NCBI GenBank assembly: GCA_028864885.1
Contig: JAGWLR010000001.1
Location: forward strand, 62,001 to 126,000
Origin: Burkholderiales bacterium
GTDB lineage: Bacteria; Pseudomonadota; Gammaproteobacteria; Burkholderiales; Burkholderiaceae_C
Reading direction: 5' to 3'
Length of the DNA stretch: 64,000 nucleotides
Part shown: one piece after another, positions 1-10,016 of the stretch
Position numbering within the stretch: position 1 is the first letter of the stretch
How the letters are laid out: each line of letters begins with the position of its first letter
The notes under the pieces: model-generated
The model's input: the letters and a program-made list of their open reading frames with translations, nothing else
Databases searched by the model: none
Told to the model about the DNA's origin: nothing
Program-made: the position numbers and the translations under genes

Positions 1-2
1 AT

Positions 3-527
3 CAAGTGCTGGTGGGGCGTGCCTTGCGTTTGCTGGAGGTGCGCCGCGATGAACGTGTCATAGACTGGTTCTGTGGTCTGGGCAACTTCACTCTGCCTTT
101 GGCCACCCGTGCGCGTGAGGTGCTGGGCATTGAGGGCAGCGAACAACTGGTCGCACGTTCTCGTGAGAACGTGGTTGCCAATGGCATCCAGACCCCGACC
201 AGCTTTGTAGCGCGCAACCTCTTTGAAATGACGCCGCAAGAGTTGGCCAGTTACGGCCATGCTGACAAGTGGCTGGTGGATCCCCCGCGCGAAGGGGCGT
301 TTGCCTTGGCCAAAGCGATGGCCGATCTGCATCAGGATCCGAGTCTGGTTCCGGATTGGGTGCCTCCCAAGCGGATCGTTTATGTCAGCTGCAACCCCGC
401 CACGCTGGCCCGAGACGCCGGCTTGCTGGTGCATCAGGCTGGCTATCGCTGTGTTGCGGCAGGGGCGGTCAACATGTTCCCTCACACGGCTCACGTCGAA
501 AGCATGGCCGTGTTCGAGAGGGCCTGA
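3..527 (+). CDS. rlmD: 23S rRNA (uracil-C5)-methyltransferase RlmD-like, C-terminal part (truncated by left window edge)
   Basis: Frame open to the left edge; SAM-methyltransferase motif [16 protein letters not shown] and catalytic-type [13 protein letters not shown]. Confidence 0.85.
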   Translation, partial: QVLVGRALRLLEVRRDERVIDWFCGLGNFTLPLATRAREVLGIEGSEQLVARSRENVVANGIQTPTSFVARNLFEMTPQELASYGHADKWLVDPPREGAFALAKAMADLHQDPSLVPDWVPPKRIVYVSCNPATLARDAGLLVHQAGYRCVAAGAVNMFPHTAHVESMAVFERA

Positions 528-534
528 GCTTGTG

Positions 535-1602
535 TCAGTTTCGTGCCCGTCGCTCGATGCGCACCGTCTGAGGCTGGGGCTGCATCGGGATGGGGTGGGT
601 CTGCTGACCTAAAGCACGAGCACGGAGTTGACCGCAGCCTCCATCGACATCTTGACCAGCTGAATGTCGAAGCTTGGTCAGAATGCCCCTTTGGTGCAAT
701 TGCCGAGCCAAGGCCGCTGCATGCTCCCAGTCAGGGCGGCGGTACGCGGTCCCCTCCACCGAGTTGAAGGGAATCAAGTTCATGAGGGCGTACTTGCCTG
801 TGAGCAAGCGCACGATGCCATCGATCTCATTCTGGGTGTCGTTGATGCCCTCCAGCAGCGTCCACTGATATTGGATCGGATACCCGGTGGTGCGCGCGTA
901 TTGCTCGCCCAGTTCGACCAAATCATCCGGGGTGATCCGCGGGGCTTTGGGCAGCAGCGAGGCACGCAGATCGGCCCGAGTGGTGTGCAGTGACAAGGCC
1001 AAAGCCGGTTTGACTGGGCCTTGCGGTAGCCGCTCGAACACCCGTGGATCGCCCACGGTCGAAAACACCAGGCTCTTGTGACCGATGCCGCCCGTGGTGC
1101 CCAGCAACTCGATCGCTTCCATCACGTTATCAAGGTTATGGGCCGGTTCGCCCATGCCCATGAACACCACCTTCTTGACCGGGCGGCGTGTGCGAGCCAG
1201 CGCCACTTGCGCCACGATTTCGGCACTGCTGACCTGCCTGAGCAGGCCATCTTTGCCTGTCATGCAAAACACACATCCGACGGCACACCCCACCTGGGTT
1301 GAGATGCACAGACCGTCACGAGGCAGCAAAACGCTTTCGACCATTTGTCCGTCAGCCAAACGCACCAACAGTCGCTCCGAGCCATCTTCTCCGGGGTGCG
1401 CTGACTGAAGGGTTGCCAAGGCGGTCAGTTCGCTTCGAAGCTGGGGGATCCAGTCACGGACCTCTTGCGGCAGGAAGTCTTCCGGCCGTCGTTTGCCGCC
1501 TTCAAAGGGCAAGGCTTGCGACCATTGCCTGAGAACACGTTGTTCATGGCAGGCCTTTGCGCCTCGTTTTTGAAGGCCATCTCGAATGTCTTGAATACGC
1601 AT
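535..1602 (-). CDS. RlmN/Cfr-family radical SAM RNA methyltransferase-like protein
   Basis: Radical SAM CxxxCxxC motif (GCAVGCVFCMTG), KVVFMGMGEPAHNLDNV and C-terminal GQDVDGGCGQL typical of the RlmN/Cfr family. Confidence 0.85.
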   Translation of the reverse strand: MRIQDIRDGLQKRGAKACHEQRVLRQWSQALPFEGGKRRPEDFLPQEVRDWIPQLRSELTALATLQSAHPGEDGSERLLVRLADGQMVESVLLPRDGLCISTQVGCAVGCVFCMTGKDGLLRQVSSAEIVAQVALARTRRPVKKVVFMGMGEPAHNLDNVMEAIELLGTTGGIGHKSLVFSTVGDPRVFERLPQGPVKPALALSLHTTRADLRASLLPKAPRITPDDLVELGEQYARTTGYPIQYQWTLLEGINDTQNEIDGIVRLLTGKYALMNLIPFNSVEGTAYRRPDWEHAAALARQLHQRGILTKLRHSAGQDVDGGCGQLRARALGQQTHPIPMQPQPQTVRIERRARN

Positions 1603-1624
1603 GGGGGCGAGTGTAAGCAAGGGC

Positions 1625-2659
1625 TCAGCTCAGGGCAGGGGCTCGCAGGGCACTGGGCGGGTGCCCTGTCCAGCGTCGGAATGCGCGGGTGAAGTGGGCG
1701 GGGTCTTCAAAGCCAACCCGCTGCGCAATGTCGGCGATCGCCAAGCCTGGCTCGGCCAGCAAGGCCCGAGCGGCGCGCATCCGAACGGTGTCCTGAAGAG
1801 ACTTGAAGGTACACCCTTCGCGCTGAAGGTGGCGCTTCAGGGTTCGTTCTGAAACGTGTAAAGCCGCCGCCATCTGGGCAATGGTTCTGGGGGCATGGTG
1901 TGCCTCTTGTAGTCGGACCAGCACCTGTTCGCGCCAGCTCCCCGCGATGCCGAGACGAACCAGTTCGGCCTCGCATTGTTCTGAAGCTTCGCGCAATGCC
2001 TGAGCATTGGCAGAAGGCAGACGCAAGCTCAGGGCATCCATCCGAATGGCCACCCGATTGACGGGGCTTCCAAACGTACAACGTGGCATTCGATCTCGGT
2101 ATAGGGCGAAGTAGGGCGGTTCAGGCATGTCGAAGAAAACCTGAAGTTGGTCCGGGTGGATCGGTGCCAGCGTCCGCAACAGCGTGCAGATCTCGGTGCA
2201 TGCCGACGTGATGCCAAAGTGCTGCAGCCCAGGCAATTCGATCCGCTCGTACACATCAATGTCAAGCCAGGGGCTCTCGGCGTGAACCTCGACGTCGTAA
2301 TAGGGCATGCGGGCGTGCTGGTAGCGGACGCCGAACTCCAAGGCCTGTCCCAGCGTGGCGCAACTCATCAAGCCGATTCCCAGCGCACCGTGCTTCGTTG
2401 GATAGCCTCGTAGCCCGGTTTCCACGCCCAGGGTTGGGCCGAATGCCTTCTGCGACAGAAGCAGCAATGATTCGTAATCTTGGCAACGCAGCCGTCCCGT
2501 TTCCCGAGCGAGAGCCAGGCCCGGATGCGTTTGCATCCAATCCTGCTCGATGCCGTTGTCTTTCAAGACCGATTCAACAACTGACCAGTACGAAAGCGAG
2601 ACCAAGGGTTTGGCCGAATCTGAATGAACTGTCTCTGAATGCATGGCCCGAAATGGCAA
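1625..2659 (-). CDS. AraC-family transcriptional regulator
   Basis: C-terminal double HTH (IAQMAAALHVSERTLKRHLQREG...IADIAQRVGFEDPAHFTRAFRRWTGHPPS). Confidence 0.9.
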   Translation of the reverse strand: MPFRAMHSETVHSDSAKPLVSLSYWSVVESVLKDNGIEQDWMQTHPGLALARETGRLRCQDYESLLLLSQKAFGPTLGVETGLRGYPTKHGALGIGLMSCATLGQALEFGVRYQHARMPYYDVEVHAESPWLDIDVYERIELPGLQHFGITSACTEICTLLRTLAPIHPDQLQVFFDMPEPPYFALYRDRMPRCTFGSPVNRVAIRMDALSLRLPSANAQALREASEQCEAELVRLGIAGSWREQVLVRLQEAHHAPRTIAQMAAALHVSERTLKRHLQREGCTFKSLQDTVRMRAARALLAEPGLAIADIAQRVGFEDPAHFTRAFRRWTGHPPSALRAPALS

Positions 2660-2741
2660 TCAATCTGGCGCGATTGTCTCTCACTTCCTGTCATGCCGTT
2701 CAACACAATCCATGTTCTCTACCTCACAAACAGGATGTCGT

Positions 2742-4226
2742 GTGAAGTTCGACGAATATCGCCAAAGGGATGCAATGGGTCTGGCCGAGTTGGTCAGAAA
2801 AGGCGAGGTCACGGCCACTGAGTTGTTGCAGACGGCGCTGAGCCGGCTGGAAGCGGTCAATCCGCAAATCAATTCGGTCGTGATTCGCTTGGACGAACTG
2901 GCACGTCGTCGTGCGCAGCAGTCTCTGTCTGGGCCCTTTGCGGGGGTACCTTTTTTAACCAAGGATCTCTTTCAGGAAATGGAAGGGGCGCCCAACTACA
3001 ACGGGTGCCAGGCACTTAAGCGGGCGGGTCACGTGGCGCCAGCCCACGCTGAGATCACCCGACGCTGGTTGGATGCAGGTGTGGTGATTTTTGGGCGAAC
3101 CAATACGCCCGAGTTTGGAGCCAAAGGAGTCACCGAGCCTCACTTGTTTGGCCCCACCCGCAACCCCTGGGATATCCGGTTGACCCCGGGGGGCTCCTCT
3201 GGCGGCTCAGCGGCTGCCGTGGCGTCGGGTGTGGTGCCCATGGCGGGCGCCAATGATGGAGGGGGATCGATCCGGATCCCAGCGGCCTGCTGCGGCCTGT
3301 TCGGTTTGAAGCCTGGGCGTGGTCGCAACCCTTGGGGGCCGGATTTGAGCGAGTACATGCACGGCGGGGTGATGAACCATGTGCTGACCCGATCCGTACG
3401 GGACAGCGCAGCCATGCTGGATGCCACCCAAGGGCCAGAACTGGGGTCCCTGGCGTTGATCACGCCGCCTGAGCGGCCCTACCTGGAGGAGGTGACGCTC
3501 CCTCCAGGCAAACTGCGCATTGCTTTCAGCACGGCGTCGCCGATCCAGGCGCCTGTGCACTCGTCGGCGATCGAGGCGGTGCGCAAGACGGCCCAGTTGC
3601 TGTCCGATTTGGGGCACCACGTCGAAGAAGCTCAGCCAGAGTTGGATCAAGTGCAGGCGGCCAAGCACTTCATCACCATCTGGTTGGTCAATTGCGCCCT
3701 TTTTGTGCAAGAGGTCAAGCAACGCACAGGCTGTGGCTGGGAAGGTTTTGAACCCGATACCCGAGCCATGGCCGAGTTTGGTCTGGCCATGACCGGGTTG
3801 GAGTACCTGTCGGCCCACACTGGCGCGAAACAATGCAACATGACCATGGCGAAATTCTTCCAGAAGCACGACCTTTGGCTGACGCCGACTCTGGCTGCTC
3901 CACCCGGGCCCATTGGTAGCGCCGACATCCCGGCTTGGCAGCGCCAGGCCCTGCGCTTGGCGTCGACCCTCGGGCTGACCCGTGTCGCCATGCGTGCCGG
4001 GGTATTGGATCAATTGGCACACGACAACCTCGAGTGGTTGCCGTTTACCCAGTTGGCCAACATCACCGGGTTGCCGGCCATGTCGATGCCATTGTTCACC
4101 ACCGAAACCGGGCTGCCCAGCGGTGTTCACTTCACCGCGCCGATGGGGCGGGAGGGGCTGCTTTATCGCCTGGCTGGACAGCTGGAGCAGGCCCAACCCT
4201 GGGCAGGGCGCTTTCCCAAGATCTGA
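2742..4226 (+). CDS. Amidase (amidase signature family)
   Basis: Amidase signature [45 protein letters not shown] 2742 or ATG 2775 are the likely starts. Confidence 0.9.
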   Translation: MKFDEYRQRDAMGLAELVRKGEVTATELLQTALSRLEAVNPQINSVVIRLDELARRRAQQSLSGPFAGVPFLTKDLFQEMEGAPNYNGCQALKRAGHVAPAHAEITRRWLDAGVVIFGRTNTPEFGAKGVTEPHLFGPTRNPWDIRLTPGGSSGGSAAAVASGVVPMAGANDGGGSIRIPAACCGLFGLKPGRGRNPWGPDLSEYMHGGVMNHVLTRSVRDSAAMLDATQGPELGSLALITPPERPYLEEVTLPPGKLRIAFSTASPIQAPVHSSAIEAVRKTAQLLSDLGHHVEEAQPELDQVQAAKHFITIWLVNCALFVQEVKQRTGCGWEGFEPDTRAMAEFGLAMTGLEYLSAHTGAKQCNMTMAKFFQKHDLWLTPTLAAPPGPIGSADIPAWQRQALRLASTLGLTRVAMRAGVLDQLAHDNLEWLPFTQLANITGLPAMSMPLFTTETGLPSGVHFTAPMGREGLLYRLAGQLEQAQPWAGRFPKI

Positions 4227-4247
4227 GGTCAGTGATCGACCCATGAA

Positions 4248-4275
4248 AAAAGCCGAGGCGCAGGCCTCGGCTTTT
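4248..4275. terminator. Bidirectional intrinsic terminator between convergent amidase and phoH genes
   Basis: AAAAGCCGAGGC-GCAG-GCCTCGGCTTTT. Confidence 0.8.
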
Positions 4276-4296
4276 GCTTGATGAAAGCAGGTGGGT

Positions 4297-5991
4297 TCAG
4301 AGCACTTCGGATGCGAAATCCGCCAATCGTGAGCGCTCGCCCCGAGCCAGCGTCACATGACCACTGTGCGGCCAGCCCTTGAACTTGTCCACTGCGTAGG
4401 TCAAGCCTGAGCTGCCCTCGGTCAAGTAGGGCGTGTCGATCTGTGCCAGGTTCCCCATGCAGATGATCTTGGTGCCAGGGCCGGCACGGGTGATCAGGGT
4501 CTTCATCTGTTTGGGGGTGAGGTTCTGGGCCTCGTCAATGATCACGAACTTGTTGAGGAAAGTCCGACCCCGCATGAAGTTCATGCTCTTGATCTTGATC
4601 TTGCTGCGCACCAGCTCGTTGGTCGCGGCTCGCCCCCATTCACCCGCGCTGTTGTCGCTGCGGGCCAGCACCTCCAGGTTGTCATCGAAGGCGCCCATCC
4701 ATGGCGACATCTTCTCTTCTTCCGTGCCAGGCAGGAAGCCGATGTCCTCGCCTACCGGCACCGTCACACGGGTGACGATCACCTCGGTATAACGGCGGTC
4801 GTCCAGCACTTGACTGAGGGCGGCCGCCAGGGTCATCAAGGTTTTGCCGGTACCGGCCGAGCCCGTCAGGGTGACGAAATCGCATTCGGGGTCCATCAGC
4901 AGATTGAGCGCGAAGTTCTGTTCGCGGTTGCGTGCCGTGACGCCCCAGACCCCGTTCTTGGGCGTGGTGTAGTCCTTGACGGTTTTCAGCACGGCATGCT
5001 TGCCGGTGATTTCAGTGACTTTGCCGTACCAAGGGGTGGAGCCCGGGGCTTCCAGATAGACGAACTGGTTGACCATCAGGGCGGGCACCAACGGCCCAGA
5101 CACGCGATAGAAAGTCTGTCCGCCTTGCGTCCAACTTTCCATGCCTTTGGCGTGGCGTTCCCAAAAATCGGATGGCAAAGTGAGCACGCCGGTGTACAGC
5201 AGGTCACCATCTTCCAGGGTCTTGTCGTTGAAATAGTCTTCAGCGGGCAGACCCATCGCGCGCGCCTTGATGCGCATGTTGATGTCTTTGGACACCAGCA
5301 CGACTTCTCGGCTCGGGTGTTGCTCTCGCAAGGCCTGCACCACGCCCAGAATCTGGTTGTCGGCTTTGCCTTGTGGGAGCCCCATCGGCAACTGAACCGC
5401 CATCGCCGTGGTCTGAAAATAGAGCTTGCCGCCCGCTTCGACGTGGCCATTCTTGGAGAGTTGAATCCCGGCGACAGGATCCAGTTGGCGGTGCTGTCCC
5501 GCGTCGGTTGCGAGAGCATCCAGTTCTCGGCTCACCTGACGGGCGTTGCGTGCTACTTCCGTCATGCCCTTCTTGTGCCCATCGAGCTCTTCGAGGGTGA
5601 TCATGGGCAAGTAGATGTCGTGCTCCTCAAATCGGTAGAGCGACATCGGATCGTGCAGCAGCACATTGGTATCCAGAACGAACAGCTTGGCCGGGCCTGA
5701 ATCGGTGGGCTTGCGTTTGCGGCCGGAGGGGGCCGTGCTGACTTTGGCCTTGCCTTGTGCGGCGGCCGCAGGGGCGGTCATGGCAGCGTCCTTCTCGTTG
5801 ACGATGGGGGCGCTGCTCGCGGACTTGGGTTTGACCAGTTCGAGCATGGGAGGGGCAAGCACAGGCGCCGTCGGCTCGGGGGCCAATCGTTTGGTGCCTT
5901 TGCTCGTCTTCTTGACCGGTTTAGGCTGAGATGCGAAATCGTCAGCGGTCAGCATGTCAGCGCGTTTGGTGGGCGGCTTGGGCAGAGGCAT
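4297..5991 (-). CDS. PhoH-family ATPase with N-terminal PIN domain
   Basis: PIN start FVLDTNVLLHDPMSL; PhoH Walker A TGSAGTGKTLMTLAAAL and VIIDEAQNLTPKQMKTLITRAGPGTKIICMGN. Confidence 0.92.
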   Translation of the reverse strand: MPLPKPPTKRADMLTADDFASQPKPVKKTSKGTKRLAPEPTAPVLAPPMLELVKPKSASSAPIVNEKDAAMTAPAAAAQGKAKVSTAPSGRKRKPTDSGPAKLFVLDTNVLLHDPMSLYRFEEHDIYLPMITLEELDGHKKGMTEVARNARQVSRELDALATDAGQHRQLDPVAGIQLSKNGHVEAGGKLYFQTTAMAVQLPMGLPQGKADNQILGVVQALREQHPSREVVLVSKDINMRIKARAMGLPAEDYFNDKTLEDGDLLYTGVLTLPSDFWERHAKGMESWTQGGQTFYRVSGPLVPALMVNQFVYLEAPGSTPWYGKVTEITGKHAVLKTVKDYTTPKNGVWGVTARNREQNFALNLLMDPECDFVTLTGSAGTGKTLMTLAAALSQVLDDRRYTEVIVTRVTVPVGEDIGFLPGTEEEKMSPWMGAFDDNLEVLARSDNSAGEWGRAATNELVRSKIKIKSMNFMRGRTFLNKFVIIDEAQNLTPKQMKTLITRAGPGTKIICMGNLAQIDTPYLTEGSSGLTYAVDKFKGWPHSGHVTLARGERSRLADFASEVL

Positions 5992-6020
5992 GGTGTGGTC
6001 CGTGGCTGGAGTGGCACAAA

Positions 6021-6050
6021 CAAAAAGGCCGCACAGAACTCTGTGCGGCC
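6021..6050 (-). terminator. Intrinsic terminator hairpin, minus strand, about 30 nt upstream of the phoH start codon
   Basis: Minus strand: GGCCGCACAGAGTTCTGTGCGGCC followed by TTTTTG. Confidence 0.75.
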
Positions 6051-6269
6051 TGTACCTGAACGTCCTCGCAGACTTCGGCAGGTCGGGTTTCCTGGGTAGG
6101 ACTGAGTCGAGAAAAGCTCAGGTGCATGAAATTGATTATGCACACTTCGTGCCCGCTGGGCAGAGCTGTGAGCGTGATGCAACACGCACCTTGGGGGAGT
6201 TCCTCGTGAGGATTTCCCTGGGCTGATTGGGGCGCAAATGACGTTATTGTGCTGAGTCGACACGAAAAT

Positions 6270-6296
6270 CAAAGGCGCCTCATAGGGCGCCTTTTT
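6270..6296. terminator. Intrinsic terminator downstream of bcp
   Basis: AAAGGCGCC-TCATA-GGGCGCCTTTTT. Confidence 0.65.
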
Positions 6297-6321
6297 CATT
6301 TCAGCTGCGACTTGGCGTTCG

Positions 6322-6801
6322 TCAGGCGGCTTCCTGGTTCAGATTTTGAACAGCCTTGAGCACGTCATCGACGTGGCCAGCCACCTTGATGCCGCGCCAT
6401 TCTTCGCGCAGCACCCCATCGGGGCCGATCAGGAAGGTGCTGCGTTCAATGCCCTTGACCTTCTTGCCGTACATGATCTTGTTTTTGACCACGCCAAACA
6501 TGTGGCACAGCTTTTCTTCGGTGTCGGCAATGAGTTCGTAAGGCAATTCAAGGTTTTGCTTGAATTTGTCGTGCGAGGCCAGGTTGTCGCGCGAAACGCC
6601 GAACACCACGGCACCAGCCGCGACGAATTCGTCGTGCTTGTCACGGAACTGCATCGCTTCGGTGGTGCAGCCGGGGGTGTGATCCTTGGGATAGAAGTAC
6701 AACACCACGGTGCGACCAGCAAAAGCTTGAGGGGTGAATTTCACGCCGCCAGTGGCGATTGCTTCGAATTCGGGCAAAGATTTGTTGAGGGCGGGTGTCA
6801 T
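6322..6801 (-). CDS. bcp: Thioredoxin-dependent peroxiredoxin (BCP)
   Basis: AhpC/TSA fold, FYPKDHTPGCTTEAMQFRD active site. Confidence 0.92.
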   Translation of the reverse strand: MTPALNKSLPEFEAIATGGVKFTPQAFAGRTVVLYFYPKDHTPGCTTEAMQFRDKHDEFVAAGAVVFGVSRDNLASHDKFKQNLELPYELIADTEEKLCHMFGVVKNKIMYGKKVKGIERSTFLIGPDGVLREEWRGIKVAGHVDDVLKAVQNLNQEAA

Positions 6802-6898
6802 GTTCTAGTGATCAGCCTGCAGGAATAGCCTGCAATTATAAAGTGCTTAGAGGGTGCCCTGTCTGGCAGGCGTTACATGATGTGATTCATGGGATGCT

Positions 6899-7273
6899 TC
6901 AAGGTTCCAACAGCAGGGCTGCCATCACGCGTCGCCCCTCTGCAACCAGGATGTTGTAGGTGCGGCAGGCGGCTGCTGTATCCATCGTTTCGATGCCAAT
7001 GCGTGCAGCCATCAACGGCCGCAGCAGGCTAGGCGCAGGAAAGCGCAGGGTGGTGCCACTGCCGAAGATCACGACTTCAGGCTGCGCCTGTGCAATCTGC
7101 AAAAAATGCGCCTCTGTCAGATCGGCGAGCGACTGAACTGGCCAATCAATCATGTCACCCGACGGGGGCACCAAAATGGAGCGCGTATAGGTCTGGCCAT
7201 TGACCGAGACGGATTGGCGCGTGTAGGCGTGGATGACATTGACGCCTTCAGCGCGGTCGGCATGCAGTTTCAT
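6899..7273 (-). CDS. Mth938-like domain-containing protein
   Basis: VVIFGSGTTLRFP...GIETMDTAAACRTYNILVAEGRRVMAALL typical of the Mth938/DUF498 family. Confidence 0.8.
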   Translation of the reverse strand: MKLHADRAEGVNVIHAYTRQSVSVNGQTYTRSILVPPSGDMIDWPVQSLADLTEAHFLQIAQAQPEVVIFGSGTTLRFPAPSLLRPLMAARIGIETMDTAAACRTYNILVAEGRRVMAALLLEP

Positions 7274-7329
7274 GTGGTGAATGGATGGCTGTGGTTAAAT
7301 TGTAGCTTTCCCCAAATTTCCCTGTTTGC

Positions 7330-8607
7330 GTGGTCCGAATGCCTTTGTTCGCGCCGCCAGGGGCCCAGGAGATTGTTTTGAAGCCCATCGCCAAGTCCAG
7401 CAAACTCGCCAACGTCTGTTACGACATTCGTGGTCCCGTGCTGGAAAAGGCGCGCCAGATGGAAGAAGAGGGGCACAAGATCATCAAGCTGAACATCGGC
7501 AACCTGGCCGTGTTTGGATTGGAGCCCCCCGACGAAATCGTGCAAGACATGATTCGCAATTTGCCGGGCGCAGCGGGCTACACCGACTCCAAAGGCTTGT
7601 TTGCGCCACGCAAGGCCGTGGTGCACTACTGTCAGGAAAAGAACATCCAGGGTGTGACGGTGGACGATGTCTACCTGGGCAACGGCGCTTCCGAGTTGAT
7701 CGTGATGGCGCTGAACGCCATGCTCAACGAAGGCGATGAGGTGCTGCTGCCTGCCCCCGATTATCCGCTCTACACCGCTGCTGTGTCCTTGTCAGGCGGT
7801 CGCCCAGTTCACTATATCTGCGACGAAAAGGCGGACTGGAACCCCGATATCGCCGATATCCGAGCCAAGATCACGCCGCAAACCAAAGCCATCGTGGTCA
7901 TCAACCCGAACAACCCGACCGGCGCGCTTTACCCGGAAAGCCTACTCAAGGAGATCATCCAGGTGGCGCGCGAGCATCAGCTCATCGTGTTGGCGGATGA
8001 GATCTACGACAAGACCTTGTACGACGGCAACACGCACACCTCAATGGCCTCGCTGGCCGATGACGTGCTGTTTCTGACCTTCAACGGCTTGAGCAAGAAC
8101 TACCGCTCGTGCGGATACCGCGCGGGCTGGATGGTGGTGTCGGGTGAAAAACGCCACGCCAAGGATTACATCGAGGGCCTGAACATGTTGGCCTCGATGC
8201 GCCTGTGCGCGAATACGCCAGGCCAGTTGGCCATCCAGACCGCTTTGGGCGGCTATCAGAGCATCAAAGACTTGGTGGCACCGAGTGGCCGTCTGTGCAA
8301 ACAACGCGATCTGGCGTACGAGTTGCTCAACGCCATCCCCGGGGTGAGCGTCGTCAAGCCCAAGGGCGCCTTGTATATGTTCCCGCGCTTGGATCCCAAG
8401 ATCTACCCGATTGCAGATGACCAGCAGTTTGCCTATGAACTGCTGGCAGAAGAAAAAGTACTGATCGTGCAGGGTACCGGCTTCAACTGGCCGCATCCTG
8501 ATCATTTCCGACTGGTCTTCCTTCCCAATAGCGACGATCTGACCGAGGCCATTGGCCGCATCGCGCGCTTCCTGGAAGCCTATCGTAAGCGTCATGGCAC
8601 TGCCTGA
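7330..8607 (+). CDS. alaA: Pyridoxal-phosphate-dependent alanine-type aminotransferase (AlaA-like)
   Basis: Class I/II aminotransferase motifs NPNNPTGALY and FNGLSKNYRSCGYRAGW; true start uncertain (GTG 7330, ATG 7339 or TTG 7378). Confidence 0.88.
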   Translation: MVRMPLFAPPGAQEIVLKPIAKSSKLANVCYDIRGPVLEKARQMEEEGHKIIKLNIGNLAVFGLEPPDEIVQDMIRNLPGAAGYTDSKGLFAPRKAVVHYCQEKNIQGVTVDDVYLGNGASELIVMALNAMLNEGDEVLLPAPDYPLYTAAVSLSGGRPVHYICDEKADWNPDIADIRAKITPQTKAIVVINPNNPTGALYPESLLKEIIQVAREHQLIVLADEIYDKTLYDGNTHTSMASLADDVLFLTFNGLSKNYRSCGYRAGWMVVSGEKRHAKDYIEGLNMLASMRLCANTPGQLAIQTALGGYQSIKDLVAPSGRLCKQRDLAYELLNAIPGVSVVKPKGALYMFPRLDPKIYPIADDQQFAYELLAEEKVLIVQGTGFNWPHPDHFRLVFLPNSDDLTEAIGRIARFLEAYRKRHGTA

Positions 8608-8663
8608 GCGGCGTCTTGAAACTGCCTTTGTTTTGAACTGATCCCATTACACGTACAAACGTC

Positions 8664-10016
8664 ATGAGCCAAGATAACCAGAAACCTGTTCGCGTCGGCC
8701 TGTTGGGCATTGGCACTGTGGGTGGCGGCACCTTCACTGTTCTCAAGCGCAACCAGGAAGAAATTCGCCGTCGTGCAGGCCGTGGCATTTCCATCGACAT
8801 GGTGGCCGACCTGAATGTGGATCGCGCCAAGGAGCTGGTGGGCGATGCGGCCGAAGTGGTGAGCGACGCACGCCAAGTCATTGCCAACCCCAACATCGAC
8901 GTGGTGGTGGAGTTGATTGGCGGCTACGGCATTGCCAAGACCCTGGTGCTGGAAGCCATTGCCGCTGGCAAGCACGTGGTGACCGCCAACAAGGCCCTGC
9001 TGGCTGTGCATGGCACCGAAATCTTCGCCGCTGCTCGCGAAAAGGGCGTGATGGTGGCGTTTGAAGCCGCTGTGGCGGGTGGCATTCCCATCATCAAGTC
9101 GCTGCGTGAAGGCCTGACCGCCAACCAGATTCAATGGGTGGCCGGCATCATCAACGGCACCACCAACTTCATCTTGTCCGAAATGCGTGACAAGGGCCTG
9201 GACTTTGACGTGGTGCTGAAAGAAGCCCAACGTCTGGGCTACGCTGAAGCCGATCCGACGTTTGACATCGAAGGTGTGGACGCGGCCCATAAGGCCACCT
9301 TGCTGAGCGCCATTGCCTACGGCATTCCCGTTCAGTTCGACAAGGCTTATGTGGAAGGCATCACCAAGCTGTCGGCCGTGGACATCAAATACGCCGAACA
9401 ACTGGGCTACCGCATCAAGTTGTTGGGCATTGCCCGCCGCCAGGAGGTCAATGGCAAGGTTTTGGGCATCGAGTTGCGCACGCACCCCACCTTGGTTCCT
9501 CAACGCCGTCTGATCGCCAACGTCGAAGGCGCGATGAACGCCGTGATGGTGCAGGGCGATGCCGTGGGCACCACCATGTACTACGGCAAGGGTGCAGGCT
9601 CTGAACCCACCGCTTCGGCTGTGGTGGCTGACCTGGTCGACATCGCTCGGTTGACCGATGCGCCAGCGGCTTCCTACGTGCCGCCTCTGGCTTTCCAGCA
9701 CGATTCGATGTCCACTCTGCCGATCTTGCCGATCGAAGAAGTGGTGACCTCGTTCTACGTGCGTCTGCGCGTGGCCGACCAAACCGGCGTGCTGGCCAAA
9801 ATCACCGGCATCCTGGCTGAACAAGGCATCAGCATCGACGCCGTGATCCAGCGTGAAGCTGACGAGGTGAGCGGTGAAGGCGGCAACCAGACCGATCTGA
9901 TCCTGCTGACCCACGACACCAAGGAAGGCAGCATGAACAAGGCGATTGCCGCGATGCAAGCGCTGCCCACCGTGCTGGCCCCGATCGTGCGCCTGCGCAA
10001 AGAGGAGCTGGCATGA
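8664..10016 (+). CDS. hom: Homoserine dehydrogenase
   Basis: GLLGIGTVGGGTF NAD-binding start, GIINGTTNFILSEM, C-terminal ACT domain. Confidence 0.95.
   Translation: MSQDNQKPVRVGLLGIGTVGGGTFTVLKRNQEEIRRRAGRGISIDMVADLNVDRAKELVGDAAEVVSDARQVIANPNIDVVVELIGGYGIAKTLVLEAIAAGKHVVTANKALLAVHGTEIFAAAREKGVMVAFEAAVAGGIPIIKSLREGLTANQIQWVAGIINGTTNFILSEMRDKGLDFDVVLKEAQRLGYAEADPTFDIEGVDAAHKATLLSAIAYGIPVQFDKAYVEGITKLSAVDIKYAEQLGYRIKLLGIARRQEVNGKVLGIELRTHPTLVPQRRLIANVEGAMNAVMVQGDAVGTTMYYGKGAGSEPTASAVVADLVDIARLTDAPAASYVPPLAFQHDSMSTLPILPIEEVVTSFYVRLRVADQTGVLAKITGILAEQGISIDAVIQREADEVSGEGGNQTDLILLTHDTKEGSMNKAIAAMQALPTVLAPIVRLRKEELA

Noticed and set aside
6021-6230. Possible 6S RNA or SRP RNA in the bcp-phoH spacer
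   Set aside because: I could not find the 6S closing stems/central bubble or the SRP GGAA-tetraloop/asymmetric loop signature; kept only as an unassigned structured element
8592-9959. 455-aa minus-strand ORF opposite hom
   Set aside because: Antisense to homoserine dehydrogenase; composition typical of reverse-frame translation
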